Notes: generated by a model from the letters alone, not told the origin. DNA of 6,698 nt from a bacterium (GCA_012523655.1 JAAYTV010000463.1:1-6698), one strand, 5' to 3'; positions 1-6,626 are shown, counted from the first letter of the stretch. Numbers and translations: made by a program.

Positions 1-1
1 C

Positions 2-1030
2 GCGGAGGAGAAGAGCGTCTCTTATATTGTCTTCAAAGTGCTGAATGTGACGGTGAACCTGGCCGCCAACCTCTATTTCATTTTTTACCGTAAACAGGGC
101 GTGGAGGGCATCTTTTGGGCTAACCTGGTCTCAGCCGTCTTTACGCTGATGATGACCCTGCCCCTGATCCAACGCCGGGCTGCGTTCTCTTTTTCATCGC
201 CGCTGCTAAAAAAGCTGTTTCTCTTCGGCCTTCCGGCGCTGCCCTCAGGACTCGCCATTGCGCTGATGGATTCGGCAGACCGGATTTTTTTAGAGCGTCT
301 GGCCTCTCTGCAGTCGGTGGGATTGTACAACTCGGGCAGCAAGCTGGGCATGAGCATGGCGCTGCTGGTGGCGGCCTTTCGATTCGCCTGGCCGCCGGTT
401 TTTCTTTCCGTGGCCAAACAGGCGGATGCGGAATCCGTCTACCGGCGGGCACTGACCTATTTGATCGCCGTCTGTTTTTTCTTTTTCCTGTTGATCTCTG
501 TTTTTCTCGATCCGATCTCCCGGTTGTCCATTGGTCCTTACCATCTGATCGGTCCTGAATACTGGCCGGCGAACCGGATCGTGCCGGTGATCCTGCTGGC
601 CTATATTTTCTATGCCGCCTATCTCAACTTTTATGTGGGTGTGTATCTGAAGGACAGAACGGTATACATCATCTGGGCCACGCTGGCCGGCGTAGCGGTG
701 AATCTGTTCGCCAACCGTGCGCTGATCCCCAACCTGGACATCGACGGCGCCGCGTGGGCGCGTCTGCTCTCTTACGCCGCCATGGCCGGCAGCCTATTCG
801 TTTTTTCACAAAGATGCTATCCGATCCATTATGAATGGAAACGGCTGCTCCACCTCAGTCTGGTCACAGCGGTTCTTTTTACTCTGGCCAGAACGCCGGT
901 GGTGAAGGCGCGCGTTTGGCTTGGCGCGCTGCTGCTGCTCGGTTTTCCCCTGTTGTTGGCGGTGACCGGCTTTTTCTATCCGGACGAGCGGGGACCCTTC
1001 AAGCGGTTTTTACATAAAGGCGACCTGTGA
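2..1030 (+). CDS. Polysaccharide flippase (Wzx/MATE-like), 5' end missing
   Basis: This is an integral membrane protein of the Wzx/polysaccharide-biosynthesis (MOP/MATE superfamily) exporter type, which flips lipid-linked oligosaccharides across the inner membrane. The frame is open from base 2, so the gene enters from the left edge. The GTG at 38 is internal, not the real start. 342 residues are visible. Family members are usually about 450-500 residues, so roughly the first third is missing. I count about ten hydrophobic segments (residues about 8-28, 36-55, 72-92, 112-136, 147-169, 193-215, 220-238, 252-270, 281-297, 304-325), ending in a short basic tail (KRFLHKGDL). The opening AEEKS followed by a hydrophobic helix and then a GVEGI loop is typical of this family. 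The T-rich patch near 470-510 is only Phe/Leu codons of a membrane helix. The stop overlaps the next gene's GTG (GTGA), so the two are probably translationally coupled. The family is clear. The substrate is not visible. Confidence 0.88.
   Translation, partial: AEEKSVSYIVFKVLNVTVNLAANLYFIFYRKQGVEGIFWANLVSAVFTLMMTLPLIQRRAAFSFSSPLLKKLFLFGLPALPSGLAIALMDSADRIFLERLASLQSVGLYNSGSKLGMSMALLVAAFRFAWPPVFLSVAKQADAESVYRRALTYLIAVCFFFFLLISVFLDPISRLSIGPYHLIGPEYWPANRIVPVILLAYIFYAAYLNFYVGVYLKDRTVYIIWATLAGVAVNLFANRALIPNLDIDGAAWARLLSYAAMAGSLFVFSQRCYPIHYEWKRLLHLSLVTAVLFTLARTPVVKARVWLGALLLLGFPLLLAVTGFFYPDERGPFKRFLHKGDL
1016..1020 (+). promoter_or_regulatory. Ribosome binding site for the methyltransferase
   Basis: AAAGG lies 6 nt before the GTG at 1027. 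It supports that non-ATG start inside the flippase 3' end, giving a GTGA stop/start overlap. Confidence 0.55.
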
Positions 1031-1854
1031 ATCAATCCCCAAAAACGTTCCTCGAGTTTTACGAGACGGTGGGCGCGAACTATCCGGAAGAGCAGGTGGT
1101 CTATCACACGCTGTACGGCCGCCTGCGCAAAGCCTTCATCCTTTCGTATCTGCAACGGATGCAGGGCTCGCTGCTCGATATCGGCTGCAACAGCGGCCAC
1201 TATCTTGCGGCGTATCAGAACGGCGATCGGTGGGGTATGGACCTCAGCCGGGCGGTTCTGCGGCGAACGCCGGACATCCTGCATCAGCGTTTAGTGGTGG
1301 CGGACGCGGAACGGCTGTACGCCTTTCGGCCCGCCTCTTTTGATCATGCGCTGTGCAGCGAGGTGCTGGAGCACTGTCTGAACCCCTCTGCAGTGTTCGC
1401 CGGCATCGCCCATGTGCTGAAACCGGGCGGCCGCGCGCTGATCACCACACCCAATTACAAAGATGAAAAACCCGGTTGGGTCGAGGTGGGCTGTTTGTCA
1501 GAGTACGGCGTACACGGTGATGCGAACGGCCGCTATTATCATACAGCCTATCGGCCGCAGGAGTTGAACGAATTGGCGTCGGCCGCGGGACTAGTGCCTG
1601 TGGAATGCGGAACCCTGGAAAAAGAGGTCAAATATGCCGCCAAACTGCCGGCTGCGCTGCTCGTCAGCGGGCGCATGCTCAATCGCTGGCTGCGCTCGCG
1701 CAAGTTCGAAGCCTGGCTGTTGCGCCGGTTCAACCAGTTGAGCCTGCAGATCTACAGCTTTTGCCGAATCACCGGACTGCAGCCGTTGCTGTTGCGGTGG
1801 ATCGATGAAGGCGTGCGCTCCTATATCTGGGTGGAAAAACCTGCTGCGGACTGA
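1027..1854 (+). CDS. Class I SAM-dependent methyltransferase
   Basis: This 275-residue protein has a Rossmann-type SAM-binding fold of the Methyltransf_11/25 kind. The motifs are in order: motif I LLDIGCNSGHY at 49-59, an acidic residue after strand 2 at Asp72 (WGMDLS), motif II ADAERL around 92-97, the FDHALCSEVLEH segment at 105-116, and the LKPGGRALITTPN loop at 131-143, usual in this family. The GTG start is supported by AAAGG at 1016-1020 and by overlap with the flippase stop. The C-terminal third (about 200-275) is rich in Leu, Arg and Trp and looks like an amphipathic substrate or membrane-associating region. Position next to a flippase suggests methylation of a sugar or lipid-linked glycan intermediate, but that is inference from context. 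Quinone or other small-molecule methyltransferases share these motifs, so the acceptor is unknown. Confidence 0.87.
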   Translation: MNQSPKTFLEFYETVGANYPEEQVVYHTLYGRLRKAFILSYLQRMQGSLLDIGCNSGHYLAAYQNGDRWGMDLSRAVLRRTPDILHQRLVVADAERLYAFRPASFDHALCSEVLEHCLNPSAVFAGIAHVLKPGGRALITTPNYKDEKPGWVEVGCLSEYGVHGDANGRYYHTAYRPQELNELASAAGLVPVECGTLEKEVKYAAKLPAALLVSGRMLNRWLRSRKFEAWLLRRFNQLSLQIYSFCRITGLQPLLLRWIDEGVRSYIWVEKPAAD

Positions 1855-1868
1855 GCTGAAAAAATTGC

Positions 1869-1979
1869 ATGGATATTGTCATCGAAAGCCTGTACATTGA
1901 ATGCATAGCCCCGGCTGACATTCATGGCGTCCCTCTCCGCAGACCGGCGGGGTATACATCGGGTGAGCTGGAGATTTGA
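1869..1979 (+). CDS. Possible 36-codon small ORF upstream of the DNPH1-like gene
   Basis: An ATG at 1869 opens a 36-codon frame ending TGA at 1977-1979, four bases before the ATG of the DNPH1-like gene. The peptide begins MDIVIESLYIEC and ends TSGELEI. The sequence upstream of its ATG (GCTGAAAAAATTGC) is a poor ribosome binding site. The DNPH1 ribosome binding site (1970-1973) lies inside the end of this ORF, so its translation could affect the downstream start. I recognise no family, and a frame this short can occur by chance. This is a weak call. Confidence 0.15.
   Translation: MDIVIESLYIECIAPADIHGVPLRRPAGYTSGELEI
1970..1973 (+). promoter_or_regulatory. Ribosome binding site deciding the DNPH1-like start
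   Basis: GGAG lies 10 nt before the ATG at 1984. It favours that start over the in-frame ATG at 1924, which would add 20 residues without similarity to known family members. Confidence 0.6.
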
Positions 1980-1983
1980 TCAG

Positions 1984-2451
1984 ATGCAGATTTATTTCGC
2001 CGCCTCCATTGCCGGCGGCAGAGTCTTTTTGCCGACCTATCAGCGAATGGCCGACCATATAAAAGACCTTGGCCACGTGGTGCTGACGGAGCACATCGTG
2101 GCTCCGGATGTCTGGCATCAGGAAAGCGGGTTGACGCCGGAGCAGATTTACCAACGCGATGTAATCTGGCTGCAGCAGGCGGATGGAGTCATCGCCGAGG
2201 TGTCCAATCCTTCCCTGGGGGTTGGCTATGAAATTTGTTATGCGCTGTTCCTGGCCAAACCGGTGCTGTGCCTGTATCATGAGCCGGTGCTGCTGTCCCG
2301 CATGATCCTAGGCAATCGTCGGCCGGGTTTGCGTCTGTGCGCCTACCAGCAGGCCGAAGAGTGGCAGAAAGCCATCGAGCTGTTTTTACATGATTGCTCT
2401 CAGGGCCTTGGCTGCGAGCCGTTCGAGGCGGTACGGCCTGCCATTGTCTGA
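1984..2451 (+). CDS. DNPH1/Rcl-like 2'-deoxynucleoside 5'-phosphate N-hydrolase
   Basis: The 155-residue product closely resembles mammalian DNPH1 (Rcl) of the nucleoside 2-deoxyribosyltransferase superfamily. DNPH1 cleaves the N-glycosidic bond of deoxynucleoside 5'-monophosphates, including 5-hydroxymethyl-dUMP, and acts as a nucleotide-pool sanitiser. Visible landmarks: IYFAASIAGGR at 3-13 (human LYFCGSIRGGR), VLTEH at 33-37, DVIWLQQAD at 59-67 and PSLGVGYE at 76-83. The family's key residues are present: Tyr4 (human Tyr24), Asp59 (Asp80), the phosphate-binding Ser77 in the PSLG loop, and Glu83 (Glu104). There is no signal peptide or membrane segment, so it should be cytosolic. The start at 1984 places IYF at the N terminus as in homologues. 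A longer frame from 1924 is possible but unlikely. A 39-nt gap separates it from dinB, suggesting cotranscription. The family is confident. Exact substrate preference is inferred from the conserved residues. Confidence 0.88.
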   Translation: MQIYFAASIAGGRVFLPTYQRMADHIKDLGHVVLTEHIVAPDVWHQESGLTPEQIYQRDVIWLQQADGVIAEVSNPSLGVGYEICYALFLAKPVLCLYHEPVLLSRMILGNRRPGLRLCAYQQAEEWQKAIELFLHDCSQGLGCEPFEAVRPAIV

Positions 2452-2490
2452 AACATTTCATTGCCCTACGGACTTTGGCTATCTGTGATT

Positions 2491-3687
2491 ATGTCTGAAC
2501 GCATCATCCTGCACATCGATATGGACGCGTTCTTTGCGGCCATCGAGCAGAACGATCATCCCGAGTGGCGGGGCAAGGCGGTCATCGTCGGCGCTGATCC
2601 TAAAAACGGCAAGGGCCGCGGTGTGGTCTCAACCTGCAGTTATGAGGCGCGAGTCTTCGGCGTGCGGTCGGCGATGCCGATCTCCAAAGCCTGGCAGCTC
2701 TGCCCGCAGGCTGTGTACGTGTACCCGCGTGGAAAGCGGTACGCCGAGGTCTCGCGCTGCGTCATGGCGATCCTCGATCACTATTCGCCCGATCTGGAGC
2801 AGATCAGCATCGATGAGGCGTTTCTGGACATCACCTCAACGCACAAGCTGTACGATGGCGTTGAGACCATGGCGCGGCGGATCAAGCAGGAGATTGCCGG
2901 CGCCACTGGTTTGACCTCGTCCATCGGCATCGCGCCGAACAAGTTTTTGGCTAAAATCGCCTCTGATCTGCGCAAGCCCGACGGACTGGTCATTGTGGCG
3001 CCGGATGCGGTGCAGGCGTTTCTGCAGCCGTTGGAGATCGCACGATTGTGGGGCGTGGGCGTAAAAACGTTGCCCCATCTGCAGCAAATGGGCATCCGCA
3101 CGATCGGCGATCTGGCCCGTTTTTCACAGAAAGAACTGGCTGATCGTTTCGGTAAAAGCGGCGTGCACTTTTGGCGCCTGGCCCATGGACTCGATGATCG
3201 TGCGGTCAGTGATGAGGGGCAGGCGAAATCCATCAGCCGAGAGCTGACCTTCGATCAAGATGAATCTGAGGAGGCAGCTCTTCGCCAGACGCTTTTATAT
3301 CTTTGTGACGATCTGACCAAGGAGATGCGCAAAAAAGGGCTGTATGGCCGGACGATTACGCTCAAGATCCGACTGCACGATTTTTCCACGTTCACTCGAT
3401 CGCGCACGATCCGGCAGCCGACCAATCGAACCACCCTGATCCGTAAGACGATCGATGAACTGTTCACCGCCTTTGACCGCCGCAACCGGGCGGTTCGCCT
3501 GCTCGGCGTCGGCGTCTCACATCTGGAAGGAGCGGGAGAACAATTGCAGCTGTTCACGGATGAGGCTCAGCCAGCGGATCGCCTGGAGCGGGTCATGGAT
3601 CAGGTGCGCAAGCGGTTCGGCGACCGCTCCATCACCCGTGCATCGCTCTTGGATCATTCGCAGGATTCACAGTGGATCAGAGAATAG
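2491..3687 (+). CDS. dinB: DNA polymerase IV (Y-family translesion polymerase)
   Basis: The product has 398 residues, somewhat longer than E. coli DinB (351), mainly through its C-terminal tail. DinB extends mismatched or damaged primers without proofreading. Domains in order: palm/fingers with HIDMDAFFAAIE at 8-19 (metal ligand Asp10, steric-gate Phe15), YEARVFGVRSAMP at 51-63, SIDEAFLD at 106-113 (metal ligands Asp108, Glu109) and SSIGIAPNKFLAKIASD at 143-159. A helix-hairpin-helix thumb follows near 186-208 (LWGVGVKTLPHLQQMGI), then the little-finger domain from about 245 (KSISRELTF) to 345. QLQLF at 351-355 fits the sliding-clamp binding consensus QxxLF, followed by a tail ending ITRASLL as in many bacterial homologues. 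The ATG at 2491 is chosen because MSERIILHIDMD matches family N termini. An in-frame TTG at 2461 would add ten residues. No strong ribosome binding site or LexA-type operator is seen upstream. The gene appears intact and catalytic. Confidence 0.96.
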   Translation: MSERIILHIDMDAFFAAIEQNDHPEWRGKAVIVGADPKNGKGRGVVSTCSYEARVFGVRSAMPISKAWQLCPQAVYVYPRGKRYAEVSRCVMAILDHYSPDLEQISIDEAFLDITSTHKLYDGVETMARRIKQEIAGATGLTSSIGIAPNKFLAKIASDLRKPDGLVIVAPDAVQAFLQPLEIARLWGVGVKTLPHLQQMGIRTIGDLARFSQKELADRFGKSGVHFWRLAHGLDDRAVSDEGQAKSISRELTFDQDESEEAALRQTLLYLCDDLTKEMRKKGLYGRTITLKIRLHDFSTFTRSRTIRQPTNRTTLIRKTIDELFTAFDRRNRAVRLLGVGVSHLEGAGEQLQLFTDEAQPADRLERVMDQVRKRFGDRSITRASLLDHSQDSQWIRE

Positions 3688-3701
3688 CGGACCGGAAATC
3701 C

Positions 3702-5753
3702 ATGGCTAGAAATTATACCACGTGGTATCATCGAATGCGGGCCATGAGTCTGCCCGAGATCGGCTATCGGCTGCATCACAATGTGCGCAGTCGGTTACAA
3801 CGACTGCAGCTGCCGCCATCGGGAACCGTGATCCCGCCTGAGCAGTTTCTCGTTCGGCAGGGGGTGATTGAACCCTCGCGCACCATTCCGGAACAGCTGG
3901 CGGATCTGGTGGTTGACTTTCGCCGCCGGGCGGTTTTCGCCTGGCAAAAGGATGAATGGGACCAGTTGGTCGGCTTTTATCGCGCTGTTTGGCCGGATGA
4001 AGAATCTTCGTTGCTGCAATCGGCGAATGATTTTTGCCGCCGCCGTTTTTCTATTTTCTCGCAACCAGTGGCTTTCAAGAATGAGATAGACTGGCACTAT
4101 GATCCCGTAGCGCAAAAAAGTGTCCCTGTCCGCTATTGGACACAAATCCCTTACTGGCAGGCGGATGTGGCGCCGGGTGTCAAATACATCTGGGAATTGA
4201 ACCGGCATCAGCATTTTGTCACACTGGCGCAGGCGTACGCCTTGAGCGGAGACCGTCGTTTTGCGGTGGAGTTGTTCAGCCAATGGCAGCATTGGCTTCA
4301 GGCGAATCCATACGGTTGGGGCATTAATTGGTGCAGTTCGCTGGAGGCCGGGTTGCGGCTGATCTCTTGGACTTGGGCGCTGCAGTTCGCCAAGCCCAGC
4401 AGCTATTTGACGCCGCTGTTCTATTGTCATTTGCTCCAGTCGGTTGAACAGCACGCCGACTTTATCGCCGGCCATCTGTCGCGTTATTCGTCCGCCAACA
4501 ACCATCTGCTCGGCGAGGCGGTGGGACTGATCTACGCCGGCAGCTATTTCCAACCTTTACGCCGGGCTGCGGAATGGCGGGAGGTCGGCTTTTCTGTTTT
4601 CTTTGCCGAATTTTTGCGCCAGGTGCACCCAGACGGTGTAAGCCGTGAACAGTCCACTCAGTATCAGCTCTATGTGTTTTACTACGGGTTGCTGGCGTTG
4701 CTGGCAGCGGATCATACAGGCAGGCCCGTTGCGCAGGAATTTCGCGAGCGATTGGCAAAAATGGCCGAGTTCGTCTTTTCCCTGCTGGATGAAAGCGGTG
4801 AGCTGCCTGGCATCGGCGACGAGGACGGCGGACAAGTTTTACAGGTGTCGAAAAGCGGTCCGTCGGCTTTGCGCATGCTGTCTACTGCTGCAGTGGCGTT
4901 TGAACGCAACGATCTCAAGCCCGGCGCTCTACACCCGGAGGTGTTGTGGCTGGTCGGCCTTGAGCGCACTCTTGCGTGGCAGAACAAGCCGTCGGCTGCC
5001 GTGCAGCGTAAGAGCGTTTTTTATCCTGACGGCGGATATGTGATTTTGCATCGCACAGTGAACGGTTGCCGACAGCGATTGATTTTTGATGCCGGCCCGC
5101 TGGGATTGGACCGCATGGCCGCGCATGGCCATGCCGATGCCCTGAGCCTGGTGCTCAGCGCGGCCGGTCGGCCGGTGTTGATCGATAGCGGCACATTCAG
5201 CTATCGTTGTGGCCCTGGATGGCGGGATTATTTTCGCAGCACCCGCGCGCACAACACCATCGAGATCGATGGCCAAAGCCAGTCCGAGATCGTCGGGCCA
5301 TTTCAATGGGGCCACAAGGCCCATGCGCGTTTCACCGATGTGCAGCTGGCGCAGGAGCCACTGCTCATCACGGCGGAGCAGGACGGCTATCGCCGCCTTG
5401 ATGTCCTGCACGAACGCCGGCTGGAGCAGAGAGGGGCGCGCTGGCTTGTCACCGATACCCTGCACGGCCGCGACAAGCATCAAGTGCTGCTGACCTGGCA
5501 TTTAGCGCCGGGCACAACCCAGCGGCTCTCTGGGGATAAGTTTTTGTGGACTTGCGCCGATCTGTCGATGACCCTGGCGGTGCGGGCGTCCGCAGTGTTC
5601 GACAGCCGCATCCAGCAGGGCGCGCTGGCTCCGATACAGGGCTGGCATTCCGCCGACTATGGCGTTAAAAACAGCAATCCTGTGCTCTGTATCACCCTTT
5701 TTAACCGGCTGCCTTTGGAAATTATCACTGAAATTGAAATAGGGCTTAGATGA
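3702..5753 (+). CDS. Heparinase II/III-family protein (alpha/alpha-toroid plus beta-sandwich)
   Basis: The 683-residue product belongs to the heparinase II/III-like group of polysaccharide lyases found in exopolysaccharide loci. The N-terminal half is an alpha-helical toroid (about 60-410), with KYIWELNRHQHF at 161-172, WCSSLEAGLRLISW at 210-223 and ANNHLLGE at 265-272. From about 435 a beta-rich heparinase II/III domain runs to the end. Candidate catalytic residues are Asn267/His268 and Tyr321 in REQSTQYQLY. HGHAD at 475-479, Asp495 in LIDSGTFSY and His517 in RAHNT match conserved positions that bind a metal in characterised members. No signal peptide or membrane helix is visible, which is notable for a lyase. 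The ATG at 3702 fits family N termini (a basic RMRAMSLPEIGYRL stretch follows). An in-frame GTG at 3672, preceded by AGGA, would overlap dinB by 16 nt. The stop overlaps the next ATG (ATGA). Its true glycan substrate, and whether it lyses or edits during synthesis, is unknown. Confidence 0.87.
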   Translation: MARNYTTWYHRMRAMSLPEIGYRLHHNVRSRLQRLQLPPSGTVIPPEQFLVRQGVIEPSRTIPEQLADLVVDFRRRAVFAWQKDEWDQLVGFYRAVWPDEESSLLQSANDFCRRRFSIFSQPVAFKNEIDWHYDPVAQKSVPVRYWTQIPYWQADVAPGVKYIWELNRHQHFVTLAQAYALSGDRRFAVELFSQWQHWLQANPYGWGINWCSSLEAGLRLISWTWALQFAKPSSYLTPLFYCHLLQSVEQHADFIAGHLSRYSSANNHLLGEAVGLIYAGSYFQPLRRAAEWREVGFSVFFAEFLRQVHPDGVSREQSTQYQLYVFYYGLLALLAADHTGRPVAQEFRERLAKMAEFVFSLLDESGELPGIGDEDGGQVLQVSKSGPSALRMLSTAAVAFERNDLKPGALHPEVLWLVGLERTLAWQNKPSAAVQRKSVFYPDGGYVILHRTVNGCRQRLIFDAGPLGLDRMAAHGHADALSLVLSAAGRPVLIDSGTFSYRCGPGWRDYFRSTRAHNTIEIDGQSQSEIVGPFQWGHKAHARFTDVQLAQEPLLITAEQDGYRRLDVLHERRLEQRGARWLVTDTLHGRDKHQVLLTWHLAPGTTQRLSGDKFLWTCADLSMTLAVRASAVFDSRIQQGALAPIQGWHSADYGVKNSNPVLCITLFNRLPLEIITEIEIGLR

Positions 5754-6553
5754 AGCGTCAAACATTGATGCTTTCATTGCTGATCGCCGTGGTTACCGGA
5801 TTGGCTGTGTCTCTGATCTGTTTCGGCGCGTCGGGGTGGAAGAACGGTTCTCTGTGGATTTTATGCGGGGTCGGCAGCGCCTGGGCCGCCGGTCTGATCG
5901 TTTGGCATTTGGGGGTTAAAAGATGGCATGTGATGCAACGGGTCAAAGACCTGCATGTCTCCGACGGCGAGCCCGGTCAACTTTGGCCCTGGCAGATTTC
6001 GCAAATTTTCATTTCGCATACCTTGCACAATATTACCGCGCTGACGCTGAGCAATGTGGACCTGGCGCGCCAGTCCATCGAACAGCTGGGCGAGCTTTTA
6101 CGCATGGCGGTTGAAATGTACCGCCAGCCGTTCACTCTGCTGACTCAGGAGGTTCGCTGCGCAGAGATCTTTTTAAATCTGGAGAAAATCCGCCTGGGTC
6201 GGCGCCTGCAGGTGGTCAAGGATGTTTCAGCCGACTGTCTCGAGCATCAGGTGCCGAGTCTATTTCTGCTGCCGCTGATCGAGAACGCCATCCAGTATGG
6301 CATCGAATCCGCCGCTACCCCCAGTCATGTCATCCTTTCCGCGCGCAAGGAACTGGGCCATCTGATCATCGAGATCAGCGAAACCGCCAGTCGGCCGATG
6401 GAGGAAGGCTCGCTGCAAAAGATGATGCACGACGGCCGCATGCGCCAATTGGCGCGACAATTGCAGCAGTTGTACAGCCGGGAACAGCCTATAGAGTTCA
6501 TCGCCCTGGCGCCCAACGGCACACGGTTGAGCATTATGCTGCCCATCTCCTGA
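5750..6553 (+). CDS. Degenerate LytS/YehU-type sensor histidine kinase (probable pseudokinase)
   Basis: The 267-residue membrane protein has two N-terminal hydrophobic helices (about 5-24 and 34-53) and a cytoplasmic region resembling the His_kinase (PF06580)/HATPase pair of LytS, YehU and AlgZ. The similarity runs through QISQIFISHTLHNI at 82-95, LLRMAVE at 116-122, FTLLTQEVRCAEIFLNLEKIR at 128-148, VPS..LLPLIENAIQYGI at 168-185 and a final NGTRLSIMLP at 256-265. Family members normally have NPHFLFNTLN at the first site. Here the acceptor His is Ile86 and the Asn-Pro before it is Ser84-Gln85. The N-box Glu178-Asn179 is kept, but the D-x-G-x-G loop after IEIS (207-210) is replaced by ETAS, and the later GIGL-type glycine loop is missing. 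It therefore probably cannot autophosphorylate by the usual route. His90 and His93 lie nearby but out of register. ATGA overlap with the heparinase-like gene and AGGG at 5741-5744 imply coupled translation. No response regulator is in the window. Confidence 0.75.
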   Translation: MKRQTLMLSLLIAVVTGLAVSLICFGASGWKNGSLWILCGVGSAWAAGLIVWHLGVKRWHVMQRVKDLHVSDGEPGQLWPWQISQIFISHTLHNITALTLSNVDLARQSIEQLGELLRMAVEMYRQPFTLLTQEVRCAEIFLNLEKIRLGRRLQVVKDVSADCLEHQVPSLFLLPLIENAIQYGIESAATPSHVILSARKELGHLIIEISETASRPMEEGSLQKMMHDGRMRQLARQLQQLYSREQPIEFIALAPNGTRLSIMLPIS

Positions 6554-6566
6554 CAAGACGGTTCCT

Positions 6567-6607
6567 AACTGACGCAGAAGGATCCGCGGGCGCGGATCGA
6601 ACTGACG
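6567..6607. repeat. Perfect 18-nt palindrome between 8-nt direct repeats
   Basis: AACTGACG occurs at 6567-6574 and again at 6600-6607, exactly 33 nt apart. Between them lies the perfect inverted repeat GATCCGCGGGCGCGGATC at 6581-6598 (8-nt arms, GG centre; as RNA a 7-bp stem with a 4-nt loop). It follows the stop of the kinase-like gene by 27 nt. No T-run follows the hairpin, so a classical intrinsic terminator is not supported. It may be an operator, a transcript-end structure or chance. Confidence 0.6.
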
Positions 6608-6626
6608 GCCAGGAATTTCAGCAACG

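Noticed and set aside
466..510. T-rich stretch that could look like a terminator or slippage site
   Set aside because: It encodes Phe/Leu residues of a membrane helix within an intact flippase frame. There is no hairpin before it.
1876..1907. Promoter-like TTGTCA (1876-1881) before the DNPH1-like gene
   Set aside because: No acceptable -10 hexamer lies at 16-18 nt. The nearest AT-rich candidates are at 11 or 20 nt, so I do not call a promoter.
1924..1983. Upstream ATG giving a 20-residue longer DNPH1-like protein
   Set aside because: The extension has no similarity to the family, and GGAG at 1970-1973 is well placed for the ATG at 1984.
1879..2280. 133-codon minus-strand frame
   Set aside because: It is opposite the well-supported DNPH1-like gene and its upstream gap. 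No family resemblance.
2781..3233. 150-codon minus-strand frame
   Set aside because: It is antisense to the catalytic core of dinB. The plus-strand frame carries the conserved motifs.
3795..4553. 252-codon open frame on the minus strand
   Set aside because: It lies entirely antisense to the heparinase-like gene, whose domains are recognisable. The antisense protein resembles no family, and long antisense frames are common opposite GC-rich genes.
4929..5501. 190-codon minus-strand frame
   Set aside because: It is a shadow of the conserved heparinase II/III domain on the plus strand, with no recognisable motifs or start signal.
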